Shown here: positions 1 through 11,745 of the stretch, piece by piece | How the letters are laid out: each line of letters opens with the position of its first letter | Numbering within the stretch: the stretch's first letter is position 1 | Assembly: GCA_033026295.1 (NCBI GenBank) | Contig: CM065179.1 | Location: 23,925,275-23,989,274, forward strand | Origin: Channa striata | Lineage: Eukaryota; Chordata; Actinopteri; Anabantiformes; Channidae | Reading direction: 5' to 3' | DNA: 64,000 bases | Notes under the pieces: model-generated | What the model saw: the letters and a program-made list of their open reading frames with translations, nothing else | What the model was told of the DNA's origin: nothing | Databases searched by the model: none | Position numbers and translations under genes: made by a program

Positions 1-874
1 ACCTCTTCCTTTATTTGCATGTACGGCTCTCCGACCTCGATAATAAACAAATGGAATTATCACCGTTCTGACAGTCTGACAGTTACTGACAACCTAAAAG
101 CTGAGGAATTATGACCTTGTAAAAGCAGAATTTACGGCAGAGCTGCTGTACTGGATTGCATTAGATTGCACAGGTTTACTTAATGTTGTGCCTAATTGGT
201 ATATGTCAGTTATATGCTATGAGAATAATGCCCAGGTTGTAAAAGACCATAATCTCTCTTTATGAAGAAACAAAACTATGAAAACAGTTTCCATTAGAAA
301 GTGGCTTTGATCAACACTGCACAAGATCGTCTTTTTTTTTTACTGTTTACCAATGTGAAAAAAATCCATCCTCCAAATATTTGCCTTAATTTTTCAAACA
401 CCTGTACAAAGACTTATCTAGAAAAAGACAGATACATTTCCCATAAAACACAAGTATATTGTGAAAAAACTAAGATAACAAAAACAACAACAAAAAACTT
501 GTATTACTATAGTTACCTCTTAGTGGAAGACATTACGCTGTGATCATTGTGATGGCAACTGTATCTATTAGTGTTTGCATATCTATGAGCTAGTGTGCAA
601 CAGGCTAGTTTCAATACATTCAGTTCATCCATAATTTATCAACCAGAATTTTTTTACAATATTCTAAAATCACAAAAAACTATGTTTTCCTGCTATATTC
701 TGCAATATTGATAACTGCGAAGAGCGTCGTGGTAATAAATAAATGATGGCGAGTTCAATTAGGGGCAAATTGTGTTTAAAAATTCCAGGGTATTTCTACT
801 GAATTGCCTTGATGTGAGGCAGTTGTTGCTGTTTTGTGCCTTTAAGCTCACTGCTGGGTGTCAGTCTGCCAAGA
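1..874 (-). other. naaladl2: naaladl2 3' untranslated region (putative) and 3' flank
   Basis: This stretch follows the TGA stop of the last naaladl2 exon on the minus strand. It is AT-rich, has no conserved reading frame and shows no repeat that I recognise. The first AATAAA on the minus strand after the stop is at 15-10, so a UTR of roughly 860-880 bases ending at or just beyond the window edge is plausible. The small plus-strand frame at 301-543 is low-complexity (Lys, Thr, Tyr, Leu) and I do not regard it as coding. The UTR extent is inferred only from position and the poly(A) hexamer. Confidence 0.5.
10..15 (-). other. Candidate poly(A) signal AATAAA
   Basis: The plus strand reads TTTATT here, which is AATAAA on the minus strand. 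I found no earlier AATAAA downstream of the stop codon at 877-875. The cleavage site would fall outside the window, so the downstream GU-rich element cannot be checked. Confidence 0.35.
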
Positions 875-1121
875 TCATTTTTTGTCACTGGGGTAATTTT
901 TAAACAAGTCCAAGCCGAAGCACACCAGCCTTTCAGCTGACTGGATGGCTCTAAGAATCAAAGTCAGAGAGCGGTTCATGGCACTGTGGCAAAGTACTTC
1001 CTGGTCTGCAGAGTTGGGCTTTACTTCTTTGCTGGCCATGTTGCAATACCGGGCCGATTCCTGTGAGAACCTGAGGATGGAAAACTGAGGAGTGTTTCCT
1101 GGAAGGCTGTATAACAGGTTC
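875..1121 (-). CDS. naaladl2: naaladl2 terminal coding exon
   Basis: This is the last exon of an NAALADL2-like protein of the transferrin receptor/PSMA (M28B) family. A strong polypyrimidine tract (CT-rich, about 1160-1124) ends in TGTAG, and the exon opens with one G. That G completes the Arg codon begun by AG at the end of the previous exon. It then reads 81 codons, starting NLLYSLPG and ending FGLDLFKNYPSDKK, followed by TGA at 877-875. The start (NxLYxL...FSIL) and the end (SAERL...GLDLFK) resemble what I remember of the mammalian NAALADL2 C-terminus; the middle (residues 20-55 of the exon) is not recognisably conserved. The part belongs to the helical dimerisation domain. There is no ATG until codon 28, so ATG-based ORF finders miss it. 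The identification rests on remembered family sequence and on the exact phase fit. Confidence 0.86.
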
Positions 1122-2799
1122 CTACAGAGAGAGAGAGAGGAGAGAGTGTCAGTGTGTGGAAATCAAGTGTATTTAAAGGACAATGGAACACCTGTTTAGT
1201 TTGACCATACATCCCATCCTACCTCCCTGACAGTATGTAGCCATGGTTCCATAAATTCTGGATGACCTGAATTTCCACCTTCTGTGACGGTCAGTCAAAA
1301 TCAGTTAGACCTTTCCACGTTGCCAAGAGTCAACGTGTGTGTTTATATAGCAAGGGGGTAGAATACAGTCCCCCTTAGGTAACAGTTGGTGAAGGCACAG
1401 CTTTGTTATTTCTATTAATACCACAGGACACAAGACAAAATGTGTTATTTATTTGATGCCAGAGATGTGGGCAGCACAAGAATTACTTTTGTAATACAAC
1501 AGTCACATGTTAAAGTTCCAATTCTATCAGACAACAGCAGCCCTGCTATACTCATCTCTCACACCTCCCTTTTTACAACAACAGCCTTTATCACCAATTA
1601 ATTGACACTTTATAGCATAGCTCAACCCAACAGGACTGAAAGGCCAAGGCAGTGTTGAGTGTGACATGACTGTTTAATACACAGCACTGTATAATGTACA
1701 TAAAATTGAATTTATGTACACATGTAGGGACTTATAAATTATAAGTTAATTGTATTAACCAGCTAACTGGTGAAATTAGAAGGAAAAGCCTGAATATGCT
1801 GCAAATGATTCCCTACTTCTCTATACCATATGTATGATATCGATATGTATGATATCTTATTTTGTGATGAATTACAGTATATTGGTCTTGTAAATGGTCC
1901 TGATTCAAATGATTAAGGTAAATAAATATTGTACTGCAACTGATGATGGACTGTGACAACGTACAGTACAAACACTCATAAAGCTCAAGAGACAATCTCC
2001 ACTGAAACACATTCTAGTTGGACCTCGGCTTGCATATTTTTTTTTTACACCAACAACTCGCAAACAATATGTACCAGATGTACGTCTTTCTGTCTTCTTC
2101 TCGCACATGTAGTAGACGGCAGCACACACATTTGGGCAAAGCACATACATAAATGCAGACCAGCCCTTGGGGGTAACAGAAGAGACTGCAGAGTGTCGCC
2201 CTCCCTGGAGCCGAAGTACATTGATTTCTCTTAAATTGGCTGAACAGACAGTCTTAGAGAGTAAATGGAGTGATTCTTCATCTGTTAAGACACGAGTCGT
2301 GAGCCAAAGGGTGTGGAGAAACCCTGACCTTCAGCACACAATTTAGACTTATAGACAGAGCAGCGTGAAGATTCTCTGTCTTCGGTACTTTATTACATGC
2401 TACCAGTGAGGGTAATTCTGGACGTTAAGGCTATTTCAAATATTTGTTAAGAAAATTGACTATGGGTATTATTATTTAGCAACATCTTAAACATACAGTA
2501 GTGGTGAATGTAAGCTGCTGTCATTATATTCACTGCAATACTCACACTACAATACTAGTGTCATCTAGGTTTGATGTGCAACAGCATACTGTAGTTCATA
2601 TATGCCAATCTATATGGCAACCACTCTCATAACTTATCTTAACTCATAACTGACCAGACCTTGAATATATAAGTCATTTTCAAATAAGTCACTTTATTGA
2701 CCAAGCCACGAGACAGACATTGCTAGACAAAGCTGAATATATCAGCTGTAATGCACTTCCTATTCCAAGTAATTTCCCACGTCTCTGCATGAACATCAG

Positions 2800-2960
2800 T
2801 GGCACACATTCTCATCCCACAGCGTCAGATAATGAAGCTTGCCAAAGCATCAAATATTGATGTTTATTATCCTCCTTAAGCATCCTGCGCGGATTCTACA
2901 GCTACCCTTTTGGTAGCCCTAGGAGCGCCACAGACCAGAGAACGATGGTGTCAGCCAGTC
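2800..2960 (+). repeat. Dispersed repeat, copy 1 (CATCAAATATTGATG core)
   Basis: The segment contains CCCACAGCGTCAGATAATGA, then AAGCATCAAATATTGATG, then a block CTACCCTTTTGGTAGCCC. The same order of blocks recurs at 33515-33690 on the plus strand and partly at 23228-23345 on the minus strand. The core is itself palindromic. I recognise this only as a dispersed teleost repeat with short palindromic units and cannot assign it to a named family. Confidence 0.5.
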
Positions 2961-4624
2961 AGACTTTGTGTCATGGACTTTACCCACAAACACAGTCTGC
3001 AACAGCTTCAATGGACTAAATGTGGTTCTCAGAGACTTTTCACCTCTTATACAAGGTAATAGAGCTTACGAAGCCTTTCAAAGAACCAATTTCCAAGAAA
3101 AGGCTCTTTTGAAAAAAAACAAAACATATTATTAACACAGAATAATTAAAGGACAATGGCATTAGCATAGAGATGCTAATTTACACTCTCCAACTCTTAC
3201 TCTTTGAAGGGTTGTGGTTCAGTTTCCACAAACATTTAAGAAAAGTTCCTTGGTTGGCTATTAAATTGCTGTAAAAATCACAATGTGTGCCAATTGTTGT
3301 TATAGCAAAAACATGAAAATAAAAAATGAATGTTACACACTCCAGCTCCGGGATAAACAGTGAAGACACGACACTATTTACCACCTCACCTGCCACATTA
3401 TTCCTTTCAGGATGAATGTAAATCTGTGAGATATATTTAGTACGCTTTATGAAGTGGTCATGATAAAATTCTGTGTATTCAGAGTTAATTTTCTTAATAA
3501 TTTATAGGCCTAAAAGATACATACTTAGTTTACTCTCAAGTAAAGTCAAGTAAGTAATTACTGTAGGAATATATGATTCATACTAAGCAAGTTTGCACAG
3601 TAAAGAGCAATATTTTTGCTAAGTTGAATAATGCATACAGACACTATGACTCGGACTGGTAAGTGCTTGAAAGATGTTGCCTGTAGGATGTGGAGTTCTG
3701 GTATCATCAGCATAATGTTCATATCCTGTACAAAGCTGCAAGCCTACGTGTGCCAGGTAATAAATACATTTTGAAAATGTATTTTCAAAAATGTTTTGCT
3801 GGGGAAACAAGTCTTAATAAAAAAAGTAATGTTTTGCCCACTGGTCTTTGGCAGTTAAGATCCAGTAAAAAGCCTGAGCCTGCTGTTTCTGTTAACATTG
3901 ACACTAGAATCTATCCAGTGTTTGTACCTGCTTCTCCTGCTTATAGTCACAGACTGGAGTTACACAGGGCAGATGGGTACATCACAGACAGGAAGCCAGT
4001 TTGCACAGTGCTGACACTTCATACATACAATATAAAAGTGCAACCTTGCTAATAGTATTGAAACATATCAGTATCATCCCAAGTATATGATATGATAGGA
4101 ATAATTGGAAACTGCAGAAATAAAAACTGAATAAACGAAACAAACCAAAGAATAAAACAAAGGAATAAAACCAAAGAGAAGTGATGCACAAGAAGTGCTT
4201 CAGAGCCAATGTGATGTTGTGTGTCCCCTAACCGGCAGAGCGTCATTCAGGGTATCTCTGTGAATGTCCAGTTATCAAAGAGGTCTTTTTCAAGCACCTC
4301 CGAGTGTACATTAAGAGTACATCTGCTATCGATTGGTTTGGCCCTCGGCAGCCTGACGTCCGCTGTTAATGGACGCTGCTTCCTGCTCTGCAACACAACA
4401 AATTGCGTCTACTGGTCCCAGGTGTTCGTTATTCAGGAGCAGCATCATCCTTCAGCACTAGCAGCTGTGTCTGTGTTTGTGTGAGCTCTGGAAGCTCTTT
4501 GTGACAACCAAATGAAGCTTTAGTAAAGGAAGCAGGGTTTCAGCTCTTGCTCACATCTCTCACAGCTTTCTGTGAGAGTTCGGCACTAAACCCTTTCTGG
4601 TAGAGAGGGGACCTCACGTTTCCT

Positions 4625-4860
4625 TTAATTCTAGCCCGTCACCCTTGCCTGATGCAAAACATCCCTACACCATCACACCACCCTTGCTTGACTGAAGGTG
4701 TAGAGTTGTTTTTGATGAATTCTGTATTTGGTTTAAAACAGATGTACTGTAACAGGAGCCCTGTCCTCCACCATTCGGAAGGTTGACTGAACCAGAAGGT
4801 TCACTGTTTACCTGTACTTTTCTCCACAGGCTTAGTTGATATTTCATCACCTTTCTGTTT
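4625..4860 (-). pseudogene. Decayed Tc1/mariner transposase fragment (central part)
   Basis: On the minus strand a 61-codon frame (4850-4665) ends in SSKGGVMV, preceded by LNQIQNSSKTTLHLQ. This is a decayed form of the Tc1-family block before the second catalytic Asp (consensus type FHxKNTIPTVKHGGGSVMVWG). The plus-strand text (CATCCCTACACCATCACACC...CTTGACTGAAGGTG) is the familiar reverse complement of that region in fish Tc1 elements. Only about 230 bases survive, with no terminal inverted repeats visible and no complete DDE triad, so it is a dead fragment. Confidence 0.55.
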
Positions 4861-5909
4861 CAGTGGATGCAGTTACAATTTAAAACTTAAAGGGTTTCAA
4901 TTTGTCAAAAGCTTGACTGAGAATTCACAATTCTAATTTTGATTCTTGTGCTGTATAAATAAGCCCTAAAAATCCAAATCAAGCAAATCTCTTTCACTGC
5001 CCTGTAACATGCTGGAAACAGAACTGCAACTGTATTGATTTTGGAAGTCCCACTTTCAGGTCCATCATCCATCATCTTATAGACCGCACAATACAACCAA
5101 GCCTAACCTCCAGATACAGTGTAATATGGAAGTTTCCAATTCAAAAGTCAGCTTTCTGGTTGCATAATGGCCAGAGTAGAAACCTTTTTTACTACTACAG
5201 CACAAAACGAATGATTCACATATTGCTGCATCACAGGCGACACAATGACAATGAACCTAGGACTAAGTCCCAGGTGTCTATTTTAGCATTATATATACGG
5301 GCCAGTAGGAAGGTCTTAGGCTCAAAAGGCCATGTCATGCAAAAATATGTGCAACAGTTTAGGTTTGGTTTGACTTCATACATGTATAAAACTTAAAACA
5401 AACCAAAATGCATCATGGATGTCATGTGAGAATAGCCTTGTCTGCTCATTGGTTAAGTGGATCTTGGATGGGAACACAAAGGTAAACACAGAGAGATCCT
5501 TTTCTGTTCTGGTGAAAATTCCTCTTAGTGACAATTGTTACAGACATGGAACAACTGCACACTTAGCCTTTGTTCATAATTACCTTGGTAATAAACCAAG
5601 CAAAAGAAGAAGAAAAAGATCATCTGTCCACTCACTGCGGATTTGGGCTAGATTGAATCACAAACGAGCCAAATTTAATTTGGGACAACATTGTGTAATG
5701 GGTGTGATTGATAGGTCTGCACCTGGGTGCTATTGTGGTGCTCAGACCGAACAAACTACATCAAGGGGAAAACGAAGCAAGGTTTGATTGAACCGGACTA
5801 AATGAGATTGGTTTGAAAACGCCCCTATTTATGCACTACAGGTTGCTTCATTTCTTCATTTCTACAATGTGTCTTTACATCAAAGTTCCAAAAATATAGA
5901 ACTTTCTGG

Positions 5910-5980
5910 TATATGTGCGTGTGTGTGTGTATACACACACATATATATGTATATGTGTATATGTGTGTGTATATATATGT
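5910..5980. repeat. Mixed TG/TA microsatellite with self-complementary (TG)n-(CA)n
   Basis: A run of GTGTGTGTGTGT passes directly into ATACACACACAT and then into alternating TATATG and TGTGTG units. Because a TG run abuts a CA run, the sequence can fold on itself. It is simple-sequence DNA in an intron. Confidence 0.85.
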
Positions 5981-7789
5981 CAGTCTGTGCGATCTGTCTG
6001 AGACTGTGAGGGATTCTAGCGTCCTGTCTGCGATGCAGCTTCCCTCTACGACCTAAACCAAAGTCATGTCAAGAGTAAAGTTGACAATCTTCAATACGGC
6101 TGTGTTCAGATTGATGACTAGCTCCTGCAGCATGTTTTGTGAAGAGTTATATCACAGCTTGGTGAAGTCTGGCTCAAAGTTCAGACCTGGTTTGAAGCCC
6201 TAATCAATCACAGTGTCACTTATTACTTTACTTACAGAATTCATGGATACAGCTGTTTCTAGTGCTGCTTGTATATAGATCCTGTCCACACACGTTGTGT
6301 TTCCAAGAGAAATCAACTGTGAGATTTGTTTTGAAGTTGCTCTAAGTCACTTTAAATAAAGAGGATTGTCTTCAGAATATTCTTTTGTTTGATATTGTTT
6401 ATAAAGAGATGAAGTTTCCTGAAAAGTGGTTGAGAAATGTAGATGTATATGTCCCATAGGATTCTTGGTGTCTAAAGTGGAACATATAGTGATTCAATTG
6501 TAAACCGTTGTGTAAAGGTGACGTTTAAAGGCCCACAGCAGGACCCCCGCTGACCTGTATCTTCCTGAATATCGTTCCAGCATGAGCTGCAGCTGTGTGT
6601 TTAAACTGAAATAGGTTGAGAAGTACAGATGGTAGAGAAGGTTCTCTGCAAAGGATTTAAGACTCGTGCAATTAATTAAGATGTGTTTTTTAAGGAATAA
6701 AAATAAAAGTATTTGTTTCAGACAAGCACGAGATACAAAATTATATACAAATGTTTTTTTTAATGTTGCTTTAAAACTGCTTTTAGGTAAGGTTACTTAA
6801 AATACAACATAAACCGCCAAAGTAAACATGTTCAGAGACTCTAATTGTCTTAGTCCTGTGAGGGAATGGTAACTTCCTTTATAAATGAGTGCTATTAAGC
6901 CTTAATGCTTTCCAAGCATGATGGAGCAGCTAATTTTAGCTTGGATGCTAATGGCAGTCTAGGACAATTAACATGTCTATTACTGCCATAAACTGTGAAT
7001 AACACTGAACAGCAGAAGCCATTTATTCTCTTAGAGTCTGGTGGCAAAGTAGACAGCTAAAGAGCTGTGCGGAGAGAAAGACCGTGTGTGTGCTGGTTAT
7101 GTGGATGCTAAAATCAAACAGAGCAGAGGTGTGACTGCGAACAAAGATGCCACTATCAGTCAAGGTCAGCTGTCCTCTTAAGTAAATGTGATTTGATTTG
7201 ATTTATTGTGTTTATTTTTTAGCTGGACGCTTTGACTAAAATAACTTCATGAACTAATCCGCAGCTCCCCCTGTCCTGTACATGCACCGAGCAGAGCCAG
7301 TGAATTACTGCTGCTCAGTCGTGGAAAGCTGCTGCTTGGCTTAAAAAGAAAAAAAAAATCTGATATGCTTGCGTAAGTTATTTCCATTTTTTGGTCTAAG
7401 GAATAAATATTGGTTCACTGAAAGACGAGTTTTATGTTACATTATTGCTGTTCTGCTCTGTACATAGAGCAAGTCGAGAAAGATGTAGATGGGAAAAAAT
7501 GCAAGACAGAGAGGCTGATAGGGGGTTTAAATCACTGCTGTCCCAGCAATGGGACTGCATGTGATATAGGGACTGTGTGAAAATTATTAAGAGGGTTGGG
7601 GTGGTCAGAGAAGGGGGACGGCTATGTATTTTTCTTTTTGCTGAAAGGGGGGTACGATAAATCTGTACGGTTTTAGAGTTATTGTCAATATCATGGCCAC
7701 CATCACAGCTGCAGTTTTTCTGTCCTTTCCCTTTTTCTTTGTCTCTCTTTTCTCCTGTGTGCACATTATGTATATGTTATTTTATATTT

Positions 7790-7885
7790 TATATATTTTA
7801 TTCCATTGTTTGCACCAAGAGCTGAACCAATTTCGTTGTACAAATGATGTACAATGACAATAAAGACTATTCTATTCTACTCTTT
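7790..7885 (+). repeat. Retroposon 3' tail (ACAATGACAATAAAG...ATTCTATTCTA)
   Basis: The text AATTTCGTTGTACAAATGAT followed by ACAATGACAATAAAGACTATTCTATTCTACTC matches the common fish LINE/SINE 3' end, in which an AATAAAG-type motif is followed by a short pentanucleotide tail (ATTCT)n. Only the extreme 3' end can be recognised. The parent family is unknown to me. Confidence 0.45.
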
Positions 7886-8092
7886 ATTATTTGTATTAAT
7901 TTTTTTCAAATTATTTTTCTGATTAAGGTGGGGTGAAGGGGATTTATCATATAACTCTAAAGTTTAAATCACCAAACATCACCAGTGGAATGTCACTTTG
8001 TGAAGAATAATCACTTGCCACCTTCTATCCAATAAAATGTGTGGTAGTTCATATTCTCTTCATTTGTTGTGTGTCACAAACACTATGCTGTA

Positions 8093-8412
8093 CAGTGTTT
8101 GAGGAAAGGTACGGTCTCACAGCAAGAAGGCCTGTGGTTTGAATCCTTGGCTGGTTGCAGCCTTTCTTGTATGGAGTTTTCAAGCTCCAGTTTCCATCCA
8201 CAGTCCAAAGACATGCATGTTGGTGACTCCAATTTCCACCTAGGTGTGCATGTAAGCGTGAATGGTTGTCTGCCTTTGTATCCCTCTCTGTGTTGGCCCT
8301 AAGATAGACTGGAGACCTGTTGTGGATGTACTCTGCCTTTTACCCAGTGACACCTGGAGTAGGCTCCAGCTGCCCCTCCATGACTCTAAACAGAAGATAA
8401 TGGATGGATGTA
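8093..8412 (+). repeat. tRNA-headed SINE, family A, near full length
   Basis: A tRNA-like head has a B-box-like GGTTTGAATCC at 8136-8146, preceded by CTCACAGCAAGAAGGCC. The body contains CAGTCCAAAGACATGCATGT, a GTGAATGGTTGTCTG block, AGACTGGAGACCTGT, and CCAGTGACACC...TAGGCTCCAGCTGCCCC, and it ends in AGATAATGGATGGATG. This is a very common teleost repeat, and other copies or parts occur at 8475-8690, 12950-13075 and 63329-63660. The 77- and 63-codon frames over it are by-products of the repeat. Confidence 0.75.
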
Positions 8413-8474
8413 TAGAGCTCGGCTCCCTAAGGTGGACAGGGGTCAACATGTGAAAAATGTAATTGCAGTTAGTT

Positions 8475-8690
8475 GAATGGCGCTGCTGCCTCACAGCAGA
8501 AAAAAAGTCACTGGTTAAAACTCCGGCCAGCCGGTGGGGGCTTTTTTTGTGTGACGACTTGACATGTTCTCCCTGTGCCAGTGTGTCTGGATACTTTAGT
8601 TTTGTTACTTAAAAAAGGCGACTGCAAAGTGCCTGTGGATGTGAGTGTGAATGGTTGTCCTTTTACCTCTGAATGCACCAAAATGTTTTA
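8475..8690 (+). repeat. SINE family A, second, strongly decayed copy
   Basis: The text restarts the same order just downstream of the first copy: GGCGCTGCTGCCTCACAGCAG, then a degenerate B-box region, GACATGTTCTCCCTGTGCC, and GTGAGTGTGAATGGTTGTCC. The 3' part with the ATGG tail is missing. Two copies in tandem orientation within 600 bases suggest clustered insertion or partial duplication. Confidence 0.55.
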
Positions 8691-9499
8691 GGGAATACCC
8701 ACTGGGGAGCTCCCCGGAGAGCTACCTAAGTTCAAGTGCTTCTTTTATATGAATTCACATCACCCATAAGAACACTGAAGGGATCCAAGCGAGGTCACTA
8801 TGAATCCACGTCACAGTGATTTGTTGTGCGTCCAAAGACCTTTTGTAAAAGTCAGTGAAACATTGTTTTTCCTTCAGGTTTCTGCCAGCACTGTAACACT
8901 CAAATTTAAATGCTGACAGGAGCTTTTATCTTCCCAAATTAAAAAAAAAAAAAACACCATGAACAACAGAGTCAGCAGTAAATACCAACCCTGAAGTAGG
9001 AGCTTGAAAAGTCTTTATTACTGTTCACAATTACTGCAGTGCAGACAAACACAAAAAAGATAACTTCACCTAATAGTCCTACAAACTACGAACACGTTTC
9101 TCTGGCCAGAAAAGCAGTATGTTGTTAGAGCTGTGATTTACCTGTGATCTTTCCACTTAACAGCATCAACAGGTCATGTAAATAGGTGTCAGAACACAAA
9201 GTGCATCATAGCTTGGTGCATTTTGGGTTGGGCAGTTGCAGACGGAGTGCCGCCGTCCAGCATGAGTTTAAATTAACCAACTCATCAGCTGTTGATGGTG
9301 TGTCATTTTTATTTTATTTTCTTGTGTTTTTCTGAGGACACAAGCCCACAACAAGATGCAGACTTGCATGTCTTGAAACAAATGCTGGACCAGTCTCCAA
9401 CATATCAAACGTTCACATGTGCAAAACAGTGGTTATGTACATCATGTCTTTTCAAAGCTGCACCGTGATGAAAATAAAACGAGAAAGGCTTAACATTGG

Positions 9500-9866
9500 G
9501 TTAGCGTTACAGCCCTGGAAGCATTGCGTCTAAGTCCCCCTATAGTAAATTACTGTAATGCCCTGTTTTCTGGCTGGCTGAAGAAATCATTACGGAAACC
9601 ACAAATTAGCCTACAATGCTGCTGCCTGACTACATGCAGAGAACATATTACTCCTGTTTTAAGGACCCTTCATTGGCCCCCTGACTATTTTAAAGCACAT
9701 TTTAAAATTATGCTTTTTAGTTTCAAAGCTGTTAATGGCTTAACAACTGTGTTTGTACCAAACATGTTCCACAAGTCAGTGCCTTCTACGCCTCAAAGAT
9801 CCTCCAGCTCTGGTCTCCTGGTTCTTCCTCAGAACAGAACCAAGATATATGGCTATTAGGCCACAC
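9500..9866 (+). pseudogene. L2/CR1/Rex1-like LINE, C-terminal reverse-transcriptase fragment
   Basis: The frame 9524-9859 encodes NYCNALFSGWLKKSL near its start, EHITPVLRTLHWPP in the middle and FKIMLFSFKAVNGL after that. These are decayed forms of the blocks found near the C-terminus of L2/CR1-type polymerases (DYCNAL..G, EHITPVL..LHWLPV, FKILLL.FKALNGLAP). The catalytic reverse-transcriptase core and the endonuclease are absent, so this is a 5'-truncated relic. The 3' untranslated tail typical of the L2-like elements elsewhere in the window is not seen here. Confidence 0.72.
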
Positions 9867-10598
9867 AGATTATAATTGGCTAGGAAACTTTTTTGACCAC
9901 TACTGTCATAGAGCAGTTCTTTTAGAGGCCAATGCAATTTTTTTACACCTTGTAAATGTGCATACAGTATGAGGATTCATAGCACACAACTGCCAGAGAA
10001 ACATGTAACTCCAGTGACCAACAGTTGGTGGCAGTGACGCAACAAGAACGGCAGCAGCATGTGAACAAAGGTGGGAAGACGAAAGACGAGCAAGCAAGCA
10101 AGCCTTCAAAATAGGCAGCTTTGCAAATGGTTTGTGATGAAGAAAATGCATCTGTCACACTCAACCTTATGTTTTTTGTTGACAAGACAATTCCACTGGG
10201 TACCTTTAATAAATGTCATGTAATGCTGGAGTTTTGAGTCTGCCAACAAATCCGAAGGCTTTTTCAGAAGAACTGAGAGACTGTGCTGCAGTGTTAGGGA
10301 GGCAGGAGATCCTACTGAGTTCATGGTAGGGAGGAGGAGCTCGCTGATTAGTGTGCAAAAGAAGTCAATTATCTGGACTCCCTGCAAATTTAGTCAGCTT
10401 AGATGTTAAACCTTTTAATGCAGATTGGAATAGGACATAAAGCCAAATGTGCACAGACACAGAAAGGAATGTTTGATCGTAACACCACACTCTCAGTGAC
10501 CTGTAAGAAATTTAGCAGCAAAATAAAACAGTTACTAAAGGGGACTTTAATGTGTCAAAAAGTACATTTAGTTCAATTCAAAGTGATTTTCCAAACTT

Positions 10599-10600
<2 letters not shown>

Positions 10601-10639
<39 letters not shown>
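10601..10639. repeat. (GT)n microsatellite
   Basis: An uninterrupted GT dinucleotide tract of about 39 bases lies 93 bases beyond the 3' border of the 10732-10930 exon, on the intron side. The run of Val/Cys in the overlapping plus-strand frame comes from this tract and is not a real protein. Confidence 0.95.
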
Positions 10640-10641
<2 letters not shown>

Positions 10642-10731
10642 AGACTGTCTCTTCCTGTGTGTGCGTGCGTCTTTATGTGTACACAACCGTTGCCACTCTA
10701 AGACAGGAACGCGTCTCTTCCCCTCTCCTAC

Positions 10732-10930
10732 CTGTACACTCCAGGCAGCGTCTGTGGGATGATGAAGCTCTTCTCCAGGTCACGGAGTACATCATTCAGC
10801 ATGCGCACGTGGGAGGGATCCCGCTCTTTGGGGTCGTTTGCCGGCCTCATCGTTTCAGACTGGAAAAAAGCTGCATGGTCTCTCAGAGCGGAGGCGGAGG
10901 ACAGCATGGGGGGAGACACCACGCTCTTGT
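10732..10930 (-). CDS. naaladl2: naaladl2 penultimate coding exon
   Basis: The exon is 199 bases on the minus strand, from acceptor CGCGTCTAG|AC (10931/10930) to donor TACAG|GTAGGAG (10732/10731). Its first two bases AC join a G from the upstream exon to make Asp. It then reads through 65 further whole codons and ends with AG, the first two bases of an Arg codon. The protein contains FFQSETMRPANDPKER followed by HVRMLNDVLRDLEKSF and LPGVYR. The block MRPANDPKER and the motif MLND(V/I)LxDxEKSF match my memory of mammalian NAALADL2, and the same helix in PSMA carries a similar MND...LERAF pattern. This is the start of the transferrin-receptor-like dimerisation domain. The first 20 residues (VVSPPMLSSASA region) look less conserved. 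The reading frame is open with no lesions. Confidence 0.92.
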
Positions 10931-11461
10931 CTAGACGCGTACAGGGGGAGAGGACAACACATGAAGACCAAAATACTTTAATGTGAAAGGATGGAAACGT
11001 CTGCATATAAATAGTGTGTAAACACCTTCCAGCAACAGCAACTTCCCTAAACCTTATGTAAACGATGTACATGTGAGAAACTTGTATCCAGATTGTCACA
11101 CTGGACAAACATTATTTTCTAAACAGTGAAAAGATATATGAGGTCTGAATTTCTTCCCTTGATCTGATTCCATGCTTTGAGGTGATTCTTTGCATTCCTC
11201 AAAACTATAATCATTGGTCAATACATGTGTTTTTGTGCATTGCTTCGTTGGTTTAAGGACGTTGTCTTTCTGCCCTTTTATCCATTCTCACTAAAGATCC
11301 AACAAGTGATCCTAAAAACCAATATAGAAAGGATACAGAAAATAATCACCTCCTTAAAGTTTTCACAGTTTTATTTATTTTTTATTTTTTACAAGAATTT
11401 AGCAAAAACTCTTTTTCTTATCAAAGTGGAAAATAAGTCTCTGAAAATAACTTTCAGCTAC

Positions 11462-11745
11462 TGAAGCTTCTAACGCCTCCAGAAGAGTCAAAGACGAGCT
11501 GATGGTTTCCTTAACTAACTTTCTCTAATGGTCAGTCCTCCGCTTCTGAGAACGGTCAGCTCTAGGCAGATATGTGACGTATTTTTTTCGGTTTTTAATT
11601 GATGAATGTACTGCACTCCAGGAGATATTTAGTGGTTAGGATATGTATTCCCTGACTCCTGCTTTTTAATAAGCTTTTCACTGAATTCTTTTGGCATTAT
11701 GGTGTAGATTTAATAACCAGCCCTTCATAAGGGACGCAGCTCACC
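11462..11745 (-). pseudogene. Tc1/mariner transposase fragment, N-terminal DNA-binding part
   Basis: On the minus strand one frame reads NISWSAVHSSIKNRKKY, then TYLPRADRSQKR, then RKLVKETISSSLTLLEAL. This follows the order of the second helix-turn-helix and linker of Tc1-family transposases (ISxxxVxxIIKKxKxYGTTxNLPRAGRP, then RxLVRExxxxxxxTLxEL). A stop lies just before the NISWS block and another after KRRTDH. No catalytic domain or inverted repeats are visible. The plus-strand words TTGATGAATGTACTGCACTCC and CTTTTGGCATTATGGTG are also typical of the reverse complement of such elements in fish. Confidence 0.66.

Larger units (their letters stand above)
1122..10731 (-). other. naaladl2: naaladl2 last intron (phase 2, 9.6 kb)
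   Basis: The intron is bounded on the minus strand by the donor ACAG|GTAGGAG at 10732/10731 and the acceptor CTCTGTAG|G at 1122/1121. It interrupts an Arg codon after its second base. Recognisable contents are a dispersed repeat near 2.8-2.96 kb, a Tc1-like fragment at 4.6-4.9 kb, a TG/TA tract near 5.9 kb, a LINE/SINE tail at 7.8 kb, two SINE copies at 8.1-8.7 kb, an L2/CR1-like LINE fragment at 9.5-9.9 kb and a GT repeat at 10.6 kb. I see no gene or strong element in 1122-2800, 2960-4625, 4860-5910, 5980-7790, 8690-9500 or 9866-10600. The 122-codon plus frame at 5419-5787 has no recognisable domain. Confidence 0.8.

Noticed and set aside
1021..1212. Minus-strand 63-codon frame over the last naaladl2 exon
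   Set aside because: It is out of phase with the previous exon and crosses the acceptor; the correct frame is the one that ends at 875.
4221..4484. Plus-strand 87-codon frame considered as an exon
   Set aside because: No splice sites of quality at its borders and no recognisable domain; could be conserved non-coding DNA instead.
5419..5830. Plus-strand 122-codon frame and possible hAT-type MITE (GAACCGGACTAAATGAGATTG)
   Set aside because: The protein is not recognisable, and only a vague resemblance to fish hAT-type ends exists, without inverted terminal repeats or target duplication that I could locate.
8136..8146. B-box-like words (also 22163-22173 and about 33755) considered as tRNA genes
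   Set aside because: No cloverleaf can be formed around them, and they belong to the tRNA-derived heads of dispersed SINEs.
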